Shown here one piece after another: positions 23,379-30,878 of a stretch of 40,163 nucleotides of DNA. Made by a program: the position numbers and the translations under genes. Below the pieces are notes generated by a model. That model saw nothing but the letters and a program-made list of their open reading frames with translations, was not told the origin of the DNA and did no database searches. Numbering within the stretch: the first letter of the stretch is position 1; each line of letters begins with the position of its first letter. Origin of the DNA: Amycolatopsis anabasis (GTDB lineage: Bacteria; Actinomycetota; Actinomycetes; Mycobacteriales; Pseudonocardiaceae); NCBI RefSeq assembly GCF_009765355.1, contig NZ_VTHK01000071.1, positions 1-40,163 on the forward strand, read 5' to 3'.

Positions 23379-24218
23379 TCAGCGCTGCGCCTCGAGTCGT
23401 TGGGCGACCACGACGAGCCAGCTGGTCACGGTCGGCGCGTCGGGGGTGCACAGAGAGTACGCCTTGGTGAGGATGTCCATCCGCTGGGCGTGGGTGAACT
23501 CTCCGGCGGGGCGGGCGAAGACGGGAATCGAGAGCCATGCCTTCTTCTCGGCCATCGTGCTGCGCTGGGCGATGACCTCGGTGTCGAGCACGCTCAACCC
23601 GGCCGCGGACAGGTGCTCGGTGGCCTTCTCCAGCGGCAGTGCGGGCGGCCCCTCGGCGGCCGGTGGCGGGGTGTAGCCGTAGTCGCGGGCAGCGATCTGG
23701 TGGATCAGGGTGTTCAGCGACGGCCCATTGCGCGTGCTCGTCTCGTCGCGGTGGCGGACTCCGGCGAAGCCGCCGCCGATGTTGAACACGAACCGGCCAC
23801 CTGGGCGAAGGACGCGGTGGACCGCGGTGAATACCGCGGGTACGTCGGTCTTCCAGATCGCGGAGTTGCACACCACGGCGTCGGCCGGGCCGGGCACGTG
23901 GTCTGCCAGGTTTTCGGCGGGTGTGGTGATCCAGGTCAGGCGCGGGTCGGTCAGGGTGTGGCGGCCGACGTGTTGCATGGCGGCTGCGTTGTCCAGGGAG
24001 AGGACCTGGGCTTGGGGTGGGGCGAGTTCGAGGATGGCCTCCGCGGTCGCGCCGGTTCCGCCGCAGAGGTCGATGACCAGGCGGCTGGTGGTGAGGTTGG
24101 CGCGGCGGGCCAGGTCTCGGCTGGTGGCCCTGTACATGGGGAAGTCGCGGGTGAACGCGGCGTACGCCCGCGCGGTGGTGTCGGCGTCCCAACCGAGAAC
24201 GGCATCCGGGGGTGCCAT
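23379..24218 (-). CDS. SAM-dependent methyltransferase (class I)
   Basis: 279 residues from ATG 24218 (GAGGTACC upstream). The SAM-binding motif I LVIDLCGGTGATAEAI (about residues 47-62) and motif II VLSLDNAAAMQHVG are plain; ADAVVCNSAIWKTD is the post-II acidic strand and VLRPGGRFVFNIGG is the classic motif III region. The C-terminal 100 residues are a helical lid (EKATEHLSAAGLSVLDTEVI). The acceptor is unknown; small-molecule methylation fits this fold better than DNA methylation because no DPPY/NPPY motif is seen. It is the last gene of the 7-deazaguanine operon, 43 bases after the DUF2797 gene, so it may methylate that pathway's product (inference). Confidence 0.88.
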   Translation of the reverse strand: MAPPDAVLGWDADTTARAYAAFTRDFPMYRATSRDLARRANLTTSRLVIDLCGGTGATAEAILELAPPQAQVLSLDNAAAMQHVGRHTLTDPRLTWITTPAENLADHVPGPADAVVCNSAIWKTDVPAVFTAVHRVLRPGGRFVFNIGGGFAGVRHRDETSTRNGPSLNTLIHQIAARDYGYTPPPAAEGPPALPLEKATEHLSAAGLSVLDTEVIAQRSTMAEKKAWLSIPVFARPAGEFTHAQRMDILTKAYSLCTPDAPTVTSWLVVVAQRLEAQR

Positions 24219-24260
24219 CGTGGGGTACCTCGCTTCGCGGAGTAGGGGCGGCTGGATCGG

Positions 24261-25184
24261 TCAGAAGAGCGAGTCCTGAACTGCGACGGCGGGCGAGCTG
24301 AACGGGCCGAAGGTGATGCGGCGTCCCTTGAGGGCCTGGAGGTCGAGCACGTAGCCCACCTCCTCGTCCCTGTCCAGAAGGGCCAGTACCTGGGTGCCGA
24401 CACAGGACATGACGGCGAATCCGTGTGCGCCGTCTCGCAGATCGTGCGGGTACACCATCCGCGCGCCGCTGGCGGCGCGTAGGCGGTCGCCGTGGGCGGG
24501 CGGTGCCCATTTTTCCAGTGTCGCCGGGGTGTTGAGGGCGGCGAGCGTGTCGGCGGCGCGGGCGACGTGGTGGTCGTGGGCCGCGCTGGCGGTGGACAGG
24601 TCGGTGAGGGTGGCCAGGGCCTTGAGTTTGGTCGCGGCCCGGACGGTCTGCGGCAGTTGCAGGTCGCGGGTGAGGGCGTCTTCGAGGTGGCGCACGGCGC
24701 GGCCGTCGGGGCTTTCGGTCAGGTAGGTGGCGAACAGCGCGCCTTGTTCGTCGAGGCGGGATTGCTTGCGTGGCTCGGCGGCGGTGCCGACCTTGGTGGC
24801 GCCGTCGGCGAAGGTGGCCAGGTAGAGCCAGTGCGGTTGGTCCAGGTACCGGCGCAGTGCCTCGGGGATGGGGCCGTCGCGGTGGGCCTGGTGGGCGAAG
24901 CGGAACTCGTCCTGGCTGAAGCACCGAGGGCACTGATCGCCGCCGTGTCCGGTGGGGGCGCGGTCGGGGCAGGCGAGTGCTTCGACGCGCACGGTGTCGG
25001 CGAACTGGTACCGGCCGGTGCACCGCCGGCCGCCGCTGATCGTGAAGCCGAGTCGCCGCTGCATGATCTCGGCGTAGATCAGTGGCCCGCTGGGGAGTGG
25101 GGCGAGCAGCAGCCGGGGGTCTCCGGTGGCCCAGGTGACGCCGTGGCACACGTACTCGCCGTCGGTCGGTGGGGTCGCTGGCAT
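24261..25184 (-). CDS. DUF2797 family protein
   Basis: 307 residues from ATG 25184. Features match what I know of actinobacterial DUF2797 proteins: a Cys-rich N-terminal zinc region (C in RRCTGRYQF, ACPDRAP, QCPRCFSQDEF), then PHWLYLATFADGATKVGTA (about residues 120-138) with RLDEQGALFATYL. A GIY-YIG-like fold has been suggested for this kind of YLA...KVGT module (from memory, not certain). The second half is helical and ends in a small beta domain (LDLQALKGRRITFGPFSS). Role unknown; within this operon it could bind or process nucleic acid. Confidence 0.75.
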   Translation of the reverse strand: MPATPPTDGEYVCHGVTWATGDPRLLLAPLPSGPLIYAEIMQRRLGFTISGGRRCTGRYQFADTVRVEALACPDRAPTGHGGDQCPRCFSQDEFRFAHQAHRDGPIPEALRRYLDQPHWLYLATFADGATKVGTAAEPRKQSRLDEQGALFATYLTESPDGRAVRHLEDALTRDLQLPQTVRAATKLKALATLTDLSTASAAHDHHVARAADTLAALNTPATLEKWAPPAHGDRLRAASGARMVYPHDLRDGAHGFAVMSCVGTQVLALLDRDEEVGYVLDLQALKGRRITFGPFSSPAVAVQDSLF

Positions 25185-25215
25185 GGTGCGGTCCTTGGGG
25201 TGTGGATGCGGGGGG

Positions 25216-25908
25216 TCAGAGGGTGAGCTGGAGGCGGTCGGTAAGCGCGTCGGCGGCGGTTGTGAAGACGGTGTCGCGGTCCATGTCGGTGACGTCTAGC
25301 GACAGCCACCCGCCGCGTTGCTCGTGTTCGCGCAGCTTCTCCAGCACGATGTCCTGGTAGTGGATGAAGTCCTCGTCCCCGGCGCCGGTGTGCCCGGTCT
25401 CCAGCGAGCTGAACTCGCCCTTGCGGGCGAGCGCGTCGCGGGCGCTGATGCGCAGGAAGAACGTCAGGTCGGGTTCGGTGAGGTGGGCGAAGACCTGCTC
25501 GGCCAGCTCGGTGGAGACCTTGGGGTTGACGGCGTAGCGGGCGAGGATCTTGTGGTGGGCGTTGTCCAGGATCACGTGGGTGCCGGCGGCGAGCGCGGGC
25601 TGGATCACGAGCTTGTCCTGCAGGGTGTACCAGGCCGCGAGCGCGAGCAGCCAGTAGTGGTCGCCGCACGCCTGGGCGACGCGGGCGTCGCGGCGGTAGA
25701 CCAGGGCGTTGAGGCGGTCGACGTAGGCGGACAGTTCGGTGTCCATGGGCATTTCGGTGCTGTGCTTGCCGACCAGGATCGCGTCGTGGCCGGCGTCGTT
25801 GAGGGCTTGGTGCAGGCGCGCGGCGAGGGTGGACTTGCCCGCGCCGTCGATGCCCACGACGGTGATCTCCCGTCCCCTCGCGGGGGTAGCCGGATGGGGG
25901 TTCGTCAT
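25216..25908 (-). CDS. Thymidylate-kinase-like nucleotide kinase
   Basis: 230 residues from ATG 25908, with GGAGGAACC upstream. The P-loop GIDGAGKST (residues 19-27) is intact, and TLAARLHQAL, VILDNAHHKI (DR-like second motif) and DLTFFLRISARDALARKGE fit the dTMP kinase superfamily. The LID region is shorter or different from true Tmk, so the substrate is likely a modified or other nucleoside monophosphate. It lies between the phosphorylase-like and DUF2797 genes. A second, P-loop-degenerate kinase opens the same operon at 31531. Confidence 0.8.
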   Translation of the reverse strand: MTNPHPATPARGREITVVGIDGAGKSTLAARLHQALNDAGHDAILVGKHSTEMPMDTELSAYVDRLNALVYRRDARVAQACGDHYWLLALAAWYTLQDKLVIQPALAAGTHVILDNAHHKILARYAVNPKVSTELAEQVFAHLTEPDLTFFLRISARDALARKGEFSSLETGHTGAGDEDFIHYQDIVLEKLREHEQRGGWLSLDVTDMDRDTVFTTAADALTDRLQLTL

Positions 25909-25930
25909 GGTGGTGGTTCCTCCGTGGGGT

Positions 25931-26998
25931 TCAGACCGGACGGGCGGCCAGGCGGCGGGCGATGATGTCGCGGATCCGGCTCACGAGAACGGTGCGCCGC
26001 CGGATGACGTCGCGATGACGTTCGTTGGACAGGTCCGCGGGGTAGCGGCGGGCGAGGTTGTTGGAAATGACGTGTAGGTAGCCGAACGCGGTGCCCGCGT
26101 CGCGGGCGGCGGCGCCCATGGGTCCGATCTCCGGATCGACGAAGGCGTGGTCGGCGTGCTCGGTCAGCCAGTCCCGATCTTCGAGCAGGATCGAGGGTGA
26201 GGTGACGTGGATGCCGGTGTGCACGCCCGGTTGGGCGGTCGCGACGTCACCGAAGAAATCGGGCCAGGTGACCGGCTTCCCGCCGACGAGGCTCGTGTTT
26301 CCGGTGGCGAGCAGGGTGTTGGGCTCGATGTCGGGGTGCAGCGCGCCGACCTTGCCGACGTAGACGACGGCGCGGGCGCCGAGCTCGGCCAGGCGCGTGA
26401 CGACGCGGCCGGCGACGTCCCCCCAGATGCTGTGCAGGAACCCGAGGTAGACCACCCGGCGGCCGTGCACCTGGGCACGTTGCCAGGCGTATCCCGGGCC
26501 ATAAGTCCACCTTCCGGGGCGCGGCGTGAGGTGGGTCAATCCCCAGCCGACGATCACGAGGTCGCCGTCGAGGTCGAGGTCCAGTCGCCCCACCGCCTCG
26601 CGGGAGACCGCGGGGTCGGGCAGCTCGTAGGTGACGATGTCGGCCGCCTTACCGGTCATGGCCAGGTAGGTCGCGATGATCAGCGCGTAGTGGTGGACGT
26701 AGTCGATGCCGGGGAACGCCTTGACGACGAGGACGCGGCCGTGGATCCGCGCGGTGGGGCGTTCGATGTTGAACAGCTTGCCGTTCTTCTCGTGCGCGGA
26801 GATCACGGCTTGGCGGTCGTAGCCACCGAGAACGTGGATGCGGTCCCAGTCGTGGTCCTGGATGAGGTGGTGCACCTTGATCTGCAGGTAGCGCAGCAGG
26901 CTCGCCGGGGCCATCGTGTGCCGGTCCACCGCGATCGGCGCCGCGCGCAGCACCCTGCCCGGACCGGTGGCCGGGAGCGTGTCGGTGAGCAGGTTCAT
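25931..26998 (-). CDS. Nucleoside-phosphorylase-like protein
   Basis: 355 residues from ATG 26998, overlapping the upstream stop by 4 bases; the longer frame is not used. RVVYLGFLHSIWGDVAGRVV, ARAVVYVGKVGALHP and NTLLATGNTSLVGG resemble the phosphate- and base-binding glycine-rich strands of the PNP/UDP phosphorylase fold. EIGPMGAAARDAGTAFGYLH could be the equivalent of the D-M-E-x-A-A segment. The N-terminal 120 residues (RYLQIKVHHLIQDHDWDRIH) are extra. The assignment is moderate; a glycosyltransferase-type alternative cannot be excluded. In context it might cleave or form the glycosidic bond of a 7-deazaguanine nucleoside. Confidence 0.5.
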   Translation of the reverse strand: MNLLTDTLPATGPGRVLRAAPIAVDRHTMAPASLLRYLQIKVHHLIQDHDWDRIHVLGGYDRQAVISAHEKNGKLFNIERPTARIHGRVLVVKAFPGIDYVHHYALIIATYLAMTGKAADIVTYELPDPAVSREAVGRLDLDLDGDLVIVGWGLTHLTPRPGRWTYGPGYAWQRAQVHGRRVVYLGFLHSIWGDVAGRVVTRLAELGARAVVYVGKVGALHPDIEPNTLLATGNTSLVGGKPVTWPDFFGDVATAQPGVHTGIHVTSPSILLEDRDWLTEHADHAFVDPEIGPMGAAARDAGTAFGYLHVISNNLARRYPADLSNERHRDVIRRRTVLVSRIRDIIARRLAARPV

Positions 26999-27813
26999 CG
27001 GGCCGCCTCCGGGATCCGCACGGCGCTGCCCGCGGCTTCGCGGAGGACGGCGATGTTGCGTCGGATCAGGTCGAACCGGTGCTCGGGGATGGGGCCCAGG
27101 TTCTCGATCCGGGGTGTTGGGGGCTTGTCGTAGGGGCCCTCGGGCAGCAGTGCGATGCCCATCGCGCCGAGGATGACCGGGGCGGCCCCGTCGACGGAGG
27201 CGGTCCATTCGTGCTCGCGCTGTTCGACGAGTTCCAGGTGACCGGTGCGGCCGAGGCCGAGCAGCCGGTAGACGATCCGGTCCTCGATCATGCCGTGGTC
27301 GTCCAGGTATCGGGTGGCCGTCCAGCGGGTGCGGCACAGCTGGTTCTCGGGGTCGGGGCGCCGGGAGGCGGGCAGCGCGATCGCGTCGACGTACTCGCGG
27401 GAGACGAGCTGGTCGTAGCAGCGCAGCCACTCGTGATCGTCGGCGGCGTGCAGCACGGCGCACAGGCGGAGGTCGTCGCACCGGTCGCGGATCTCGCGGG
27501 CGGCGGCGTCGCTGGCGGTGATGGTCGCGGGCCCGTCGCGCAGGACGTCGGGGAGGATGATCTCGCGTGCGGCGACCGCGCGCGCCGCGGCGATCAGGTC
27601 GTTCGGCGGCAGCGCGTGGCCGAGGTCGAAGATCCCGTTGTCGACGATGATGTCCGCGCCGCGCTGGGCCTCGCGACGGAAGAACGCGCGATAGGTCGGG
27701 TCGGTCAGCACCCGTTGGGCGGCCACGTGGTGCACGCGGGCGGGGGCTTGGGCGACGAAGGCGTCCAGGTAGTCGGGCGGGGCGATCACGGAGACGTCGA
27801 TGCTCGTGGCCAT
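26995..27813 (-). CDS. DpdA/TGT-like putative base-exchange protein
   Basis: 272 residues from ATG 27813. A TIM-barrel-like pattern of strand-end acids is visible: IIVDNGIFDLG (55-65), EIILPDVLRDGPAT (84-97) and EYVDAIALPASRR (C-terminal half), with VLHAADD between. This reminds me of the small DpdA proteins of phages and of tRNA-guanine transglycosylases, which swap guanine for a 7-deazaguanine base in DNA or tRNA using Asp residues. The size, about 270, is closer to phage DpdA than to bacterial TGT (about 370), and the TGT zinc site is absent. It directly follows folE (1-base overlap), with queE and queD upstream, which supports the call. Confidence in the exact family is moderate. Confidence 0.6.
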   Translation of the reverse strand: MATSIDVSVIAPPDYLDAFVAQAPARVHHVAAQRVLTDPTYRAFFRREAQRGADIIVDNGIFDLGHALPPNDLIAAARAVAAREIILPDVLRDGPATITASDAAAREIRDRCDDLRLCAVLHAADDHEWLRCYDQLVSREYVDAIALPASRRPDPENQLCRTRWTATRYLDDHGMIEDRIVYRLLGLGRTGHLELVEQREHEWTASVDGAAPVILGAMGIALLPEGPYDKPPTPRIENLGPIPEHRFDLIRRNIAVLREAAGSAVRIPEAAR

Positions 27814-28457
27814 CAGGCGTTCCTCCGGCTGGTGGCGAGGGTGAGGAACTGTTGGGAGAGCACCGGATCGCTGTGGAATCGGCCGTCGGTCTGCAGCGTG
27901 GTGGTGCGGGCGTCTTCCATCCGCACTCCGCGCATGCTCATGCACAGGTGCGTGCCGCGGACGGCGACGGCCACGTCCGTGCTGCCGGTCATCGCGGCGA
28001 TCTCGTCCGCGACTTGCCGGGTGAAGCGTTCCTGCACCTGAAGGCGGCTCGCGTGTGCTTGGGCGATCCGGCCGAATTTCGACAGGCCCATCACCTCGCC
28101 GTCCGGGATGTAGCCGACGGTGACCTCGAGGTGCATCGGCAGCAGGTGATGCTCGCACAGCGACCAAACGCTCATGCCGCCGATCACGACCAGCTGGCTG
28201 CTCAGCTGGCTCTCGAGGAAACAGGTGGGCGCGGGCGACGAATCGGGAGTGAGAAAGGCTTTCCACCACGCGGCGACCCGCGCCGGCGTGTCGACCAAGC
28301 CCTCCCGTCCGGGGTTCTCGCCGAGCGCGGTCAGCAGTTGGCCGACCAGATCGGTGACGCGCTCGGTGTCGACCGGTCCCGCCGCGGCAGCGTCAGGCTC
28401 GGCGGGCACCATGGCCGGGCTCTCGGCGGGCGTCGGGCTGTAGAGGGTGTTGGTCAT
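27813..28457 (-). CDS. folE: GTP cyclohydrolase I (FolE)
   Basis: 214 residues from ATG 28457 (GCGAGGCGAAG upstream). FolE converts GTP to dihydroneopterin triphosphate, the first step to folates and 7-deazaguanines. Zinc ligands are visible: CEHHLLP (Cys101, His104) and THLCMSMRGV (Cys172). ENPGREGLVDTPARVAAWW is the typical N-terminal signature and GLSKFGRIA is present. The N-terminal 28 residues are Pro/Ala-rich and not conserved. Being a second folE-type gene within a QueD/QueE operon, it probably serves 7-deazaguanine rather than folate synthesis. Confidence 0.95.
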   Translation of the reverse strand: MTNTLYSPTPAESPAMVPAEPDAAAAGPVDTERVTDLVGQLLTALGENPGREGLVDTPARVAAWWKAFLTPDSSPAPTCFLESQLSSQLVVIGGMSVWSLCEHHLLPMHLEVTVGYIPDGEVMGLSKFGRIAQAHASRLQVQERFTRQVADEIAAMTGSTDVAVAVRGTHLCMSMRGVRMEDARTTTLQTDGRFHSDPVLSQQFLTLATSRRNA

Positions 28458-28607
28458 GGACTTCGCCTCGCTTCCACGGATCTGAGGAACAGGTGACTGG
28501 GGTAGGTCAGCGATCGGGCCGTGGTGAAAGCCGGGATCTGCTGGCGTTGAGTGCAATGGCCGCGCGGAAGATTTGTGCGCGTTCGTGCTTGGTTCCGGCT
28601 CTCGGAG
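28458..28607. other. 150-base gap between queE and folE
   Basis: There is no gene on either strand that I would defend. Since neighbours on both sides overlap tightly, this gap may contain an internal promoter or an RNA structure. No clear hairpin followed by T-run is seen. Confidence 0.45.
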
Positions 28608-29315
28608 TCATCGGGCGCCGGTCAGGATGTGCAGGCGGGTGGAGATGTTCCACCCGCGTGCGGTTGCCGGGGCGTAGAGCGCGTCCATGCCGGCCAGGAC
28701 TTTCTCGCGGGTGGTGCCTTCCGGCATCACCCATACCGGATCCAGCTGGTACTCCTCGACGAGCTGGGCGATCTCGTCGAGGTCGCGGTCCGGGTCGGTG
28801 ACGACGAACTTGAATGCCACGCGGCCGGTCTCGGCCAGGGCGGTGAGTGCCCTGGGTTTGATCCGAGTGGCATAGGGCATGCCGGAGTTCGCGAGTTTCG
28901 GGCTCACCACCCACAGATCGACCAGGGAGACCAGCTCCGGCGTGGGTGGCATCGATCCGTTCGTCTCGACCTGCACCCGCGCGGCGGGTTTCACGCCGCG
29001 GGCGAGGGCGGCCATGGCCGGTTGCTGCAGCATCGGCTCCCCGCCGGTGAGCACCACCAGGTCCACGGCGCGCTCACCAACCCACGACACCAGGTCGGTG
29101 ACGGGCACGCGCTCGCTGACCTCGGTCGGGTGGTACCTGCTCCAGTCCCAGCTTTCCGGGGTGTCGCAGAAGCCGCAGCGGAAGTTGCAGCGGGAGAACC
29201 GGACGAACGCGCAGCGCTGCCCGGTCCAGGGTCCTTCGCCCTGGAACGACTCGAACTTCTCGGTCAGAATCGCGGAACCTTCGACGAGTTCGGGAAGCGC
29301 GGCCGGGGCGTTCAC
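28608..29315 (-). CDS. queE: 7-carboxy-7-deazaguanine synthase (QueE, radical SAM)
   Basis: 235 residues from GTG 29315, which overlaps the queD stop (GTGA). The radical SAM iron-sulphur motif is CNFRCGFC (Cys43, Cys47, Cys50; CX3CX2C). FESFQGEGPWTGQRCAFVR (21-39) is the QueE signature before it, and LTGGEPM is the SAM-binding GGE motif. The enzyme contracts 6-carboxytetrahydropterin to 7-carboxy-7-deazaguanine. Length and motifs look fully functional. It is translationally coupled to queD. Confidence 0.95.
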   Translation of the reverse strand: MNAPAALPELVEGSAILTEKFESFQGEGPWTGQRCAFVRFSRCNFRCGFCDTPESWDWSRYHPTEVSERVPVTDLVSWVGERAVDLVVLTGGEPMLQQPAMAALARGVKPAARVQVETNGSMPPTPELVSLVDLWVVSPKLANSGMPYATRIKPRALTALAETGRVAFKFVVTDPDRDLDEIAQLVEEYQLDPVWVMPEGTTREKVLAGMDALYAPATARGWNISTRLHILTGAR

Positions 29316-30001
29316 GCTGCTGCACCCCGTTCCCACAGTCCGGTGGCGGTTCTCGACTCGACACGGACGGACGCCAACCGGCCGTGGATTTTCGGCTCGA
29401 CGTTGTCGAGGAACCACCCGGCCAGATGGGACACCACGGGGCCGAGGTCGCGATGCCCCGCGTCGCTGGCGTGCGCACGCAGGTGCTGCGCGAACGGTTG
29501 AAGGGCCCCGAAGTCGGTGACGAACCCGAACTCGTCGAGTCCGTCCGCGCCGAGGACGAGCGTGACGTCGCCGTGGCTGCTCGGGAAGCGTTTCGCGATG
29601 GTGACCTCGCGGGTCGGGCCGTCACAGCGGGCTGAGGTGGTGTCGGTTTCGGAGACCACCATCGCGGCCAGCGTCATCGGCATGGCCGAGGCGATGGTGT
29701 CGTCGAACCAGTCGGCGAGGTGGCGGGCGAGGAGTTCGCTGGTCGGAGGGAAGTCGACCTGCTCGTTGAGCAAACGATGATCAAAGGTCTTGTCCAGGTA
29801 GTCCCCGAGACAGGACAGGGTCTCGGAAGCGGCGCTGTCGTGCACCAGCGCCGACGCGGTGACGGAATAGTTGTGGCCGTGATTGCGGCTGCACTTGTGC
29901 GTCGGCGGCAGTTTCCGCAATTCGTGGCTGGCGCTGAAATGGAATCGGCGGGTGATGGTCAACCGTTCCTCGGGGATTGATTGTTGGTTTGCGATGTCCA
30001 T
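29312..30001 (-). CDS. queD: 6-carboxytetrahydropterin synthase (QueD) with a second, degenerate T-fold domain
   Basis: 229 residues from ATG 30001, with AGGAGGGCTGC upstream. The first domain holds the QueD active site: FSASHEL (His26), KCSRNHGH (Cys37, His41, His43), DHRLLNE, PTSELLARHLADWF and VVSETDTTSARC. Ordinary QueD is about 120-150 residues. Here a second T-fold-like half follows, with GFVTDFGALQPFAQHL, VVSHLAGWFLDNV and VRVESRTATG matching the second half of QueD. Its first half (TREVTIAKRFPSSHG) has lost the Cys/His cluster. So this is a tandem duplication with one catalytic copy. Coupled to queE. Confidence 0.92.
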   Translation of the reverse strand: MDIANQQSIPEERLTITRRFHFSASHELRKLPPTHKCSRNHGHNYSVTASALVHDSAASETLSCLGDYLDKTFDHRLLNEQVDFPPTSELLARHLADWFDDTIASAMPMTLAAMVVSETDTTSARCDGPTREVTIAKRFPSSHGDVTLVLGADGLDEFGFVTDFGALQPFAQHLRAHASDAGHRDLGPVVSHLAGWFLDNVEPKIHGRLASVRVESRTATGLWERGAAA

Positions 30002-30160
30002 GCAGCCCTCCTGTTCTTTGGCTTGGTTCGAGAAGCGATCGGACGTTGTGTGCGGTGATGAGGTGTCGGGCTTCACCCGCCGTTGAGGTTCCCCGCGGGA
30101 AAGAACACGCCTTCGGCGTGCCGTCCGCGCCGGTGGCCGGTGGCCTTCTCGCTCGGTAGG

Positions 30161-30424
30161 TCATCGCCGATCAAGTACTGGTGGGCCACCGTCCAGACGG
30201 TGCACGTGGACCGCCGCCACCGCGGGGAGCATTGGCAGCACTGGCCGCGGGGATCGGGAGTGTGCTGGTCGAGCAGCTGGCGCCAAGCCCATGGTCAGGC
30301 GGGCGATTTCGGACTCGGCCAGGGCCGCCTTCGAGGGCTCGTCGGCCCGTTCGAGCAGGACATCGAGGTAGTCCAGGAGGTTGATGACGGCCTCGCGCTG
30401 GGTGGCGCTGGGAACCTCAGCCAT
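30161..30424 (-). CDS. Small helical hypothetical protein
   Basis: 87 residues from ATG 30424. The N-terminal half is clearly helical (REAVINLLDYLDVLLERADE, SKAALAESEIARLTMGLAPA). The rest, SRSPRPVLPMLPAVAAVHVH, is Pro/His-rich. It overlaps the upstream gene by 8 bases and is followed by a 160-base gap before queD, which contains no recognised gene. No family was recognised. Confidence 0.55.
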   Translation of the reverse strand: MAEVPSATQREAVINLLDYLDVLLERADEPSKAALAESEIARLTMGLAPAARPAHSRSPRPVLPMLPAVAAVHVHRLDGGPPVLDRR

Positions 30425-30743
30425 CGGGCTGCTCCTTGTCGAACCAGGGGCGTGATTGCTGAACAGGAGACCCGGGGTGCTGTGGAACGGCGGTGCGGGG
30501 CCAGAGGCGGTGGTGCAGGTCCAGCGGCACGAGCGCTCCGAGGCGAACCCCAGCAGCCTGGACACGATGCGCCGCATCGTGGAATTCGGTGCAGGGCCAC
30601 GGCTGGCTGGAGCAGAGCGGGCAGGTGTACGGCTGTTCCGGCGGCGGCAGGTGCGCGGCGACATCATCGATCGCCCGAGCGGCCTTCCCGGCTGGGCTGT
30701 CGGCCGCGACGATAACGGCGACGCTCTCGCGTATCCCGCCCAT
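30417..30743 (-). CDS. Small zinc-knuckle hypothetical protein
   Basis: 108 residues from ATG 30743. After a helical start (GKAARAIDDVAAHLPPPEQP) comes YTCPLCSSQPWPCTEFHDA (about residues 39-57), a C-x2-C-x6-C-x3-H type cluster likely to hold zinc. The tail is rich in His, Pro and Trp. It starts 3 bases after the 43-residue micro-ORF and overlaps the next gene. Family unknown. Confidence 0.6.
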   Translation of the reverse strand: MGGIRESVAVIVAADSPAGKAARAIDDVAAHLPPPEQPYTCPLCSSQPWPCTEFHDAAHRVQAAGVRLGALVPLDLHHRLWPRTAVPQHPGSPVQQSRPWFDKEQPDG

Positions 30744-30746
30744 CGC

Positions 30747-30878
30747 TCACACCACCGCCGAACGGTCGACGTCCGACGTGGTGATCTTCGAGCCGCCACG
30801 TCGACGGCGTGGGAGGTCTGCGCTGGTGCGGCGTGTCCCGCCCCGTGACGCGGCGCGATGCTGGATGGTCGTCGTCAT
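30747..30878 (-). CDS. 43-residue basic micro-protein
   Basis: ATG 30878 overlaps the kinase-like gene stop by 4 bases (ATGA), and the stop lies 3 bases before the next ATG. The product, MTTTIQHRAASRGGTRRTSA followed by DLPRRRRGGSKITTSDVD, is strongly basic. The exact packing between two real genes is the argument for it. It could bind nucleic acid. Conservation in relatives would settle it. Confidence 0.5.
   Translation of the reverse strand: MTTTIQHRAASRGGTRRTSADLPRRRRGGSKITTSDVDRSAVV

Noticed and set aside
23101..25149. 682-residue minus-strand frame
   Set aside because: Arg/Pro-rich shadow running across the methyltransferase and DUF2797 genes; no domain.
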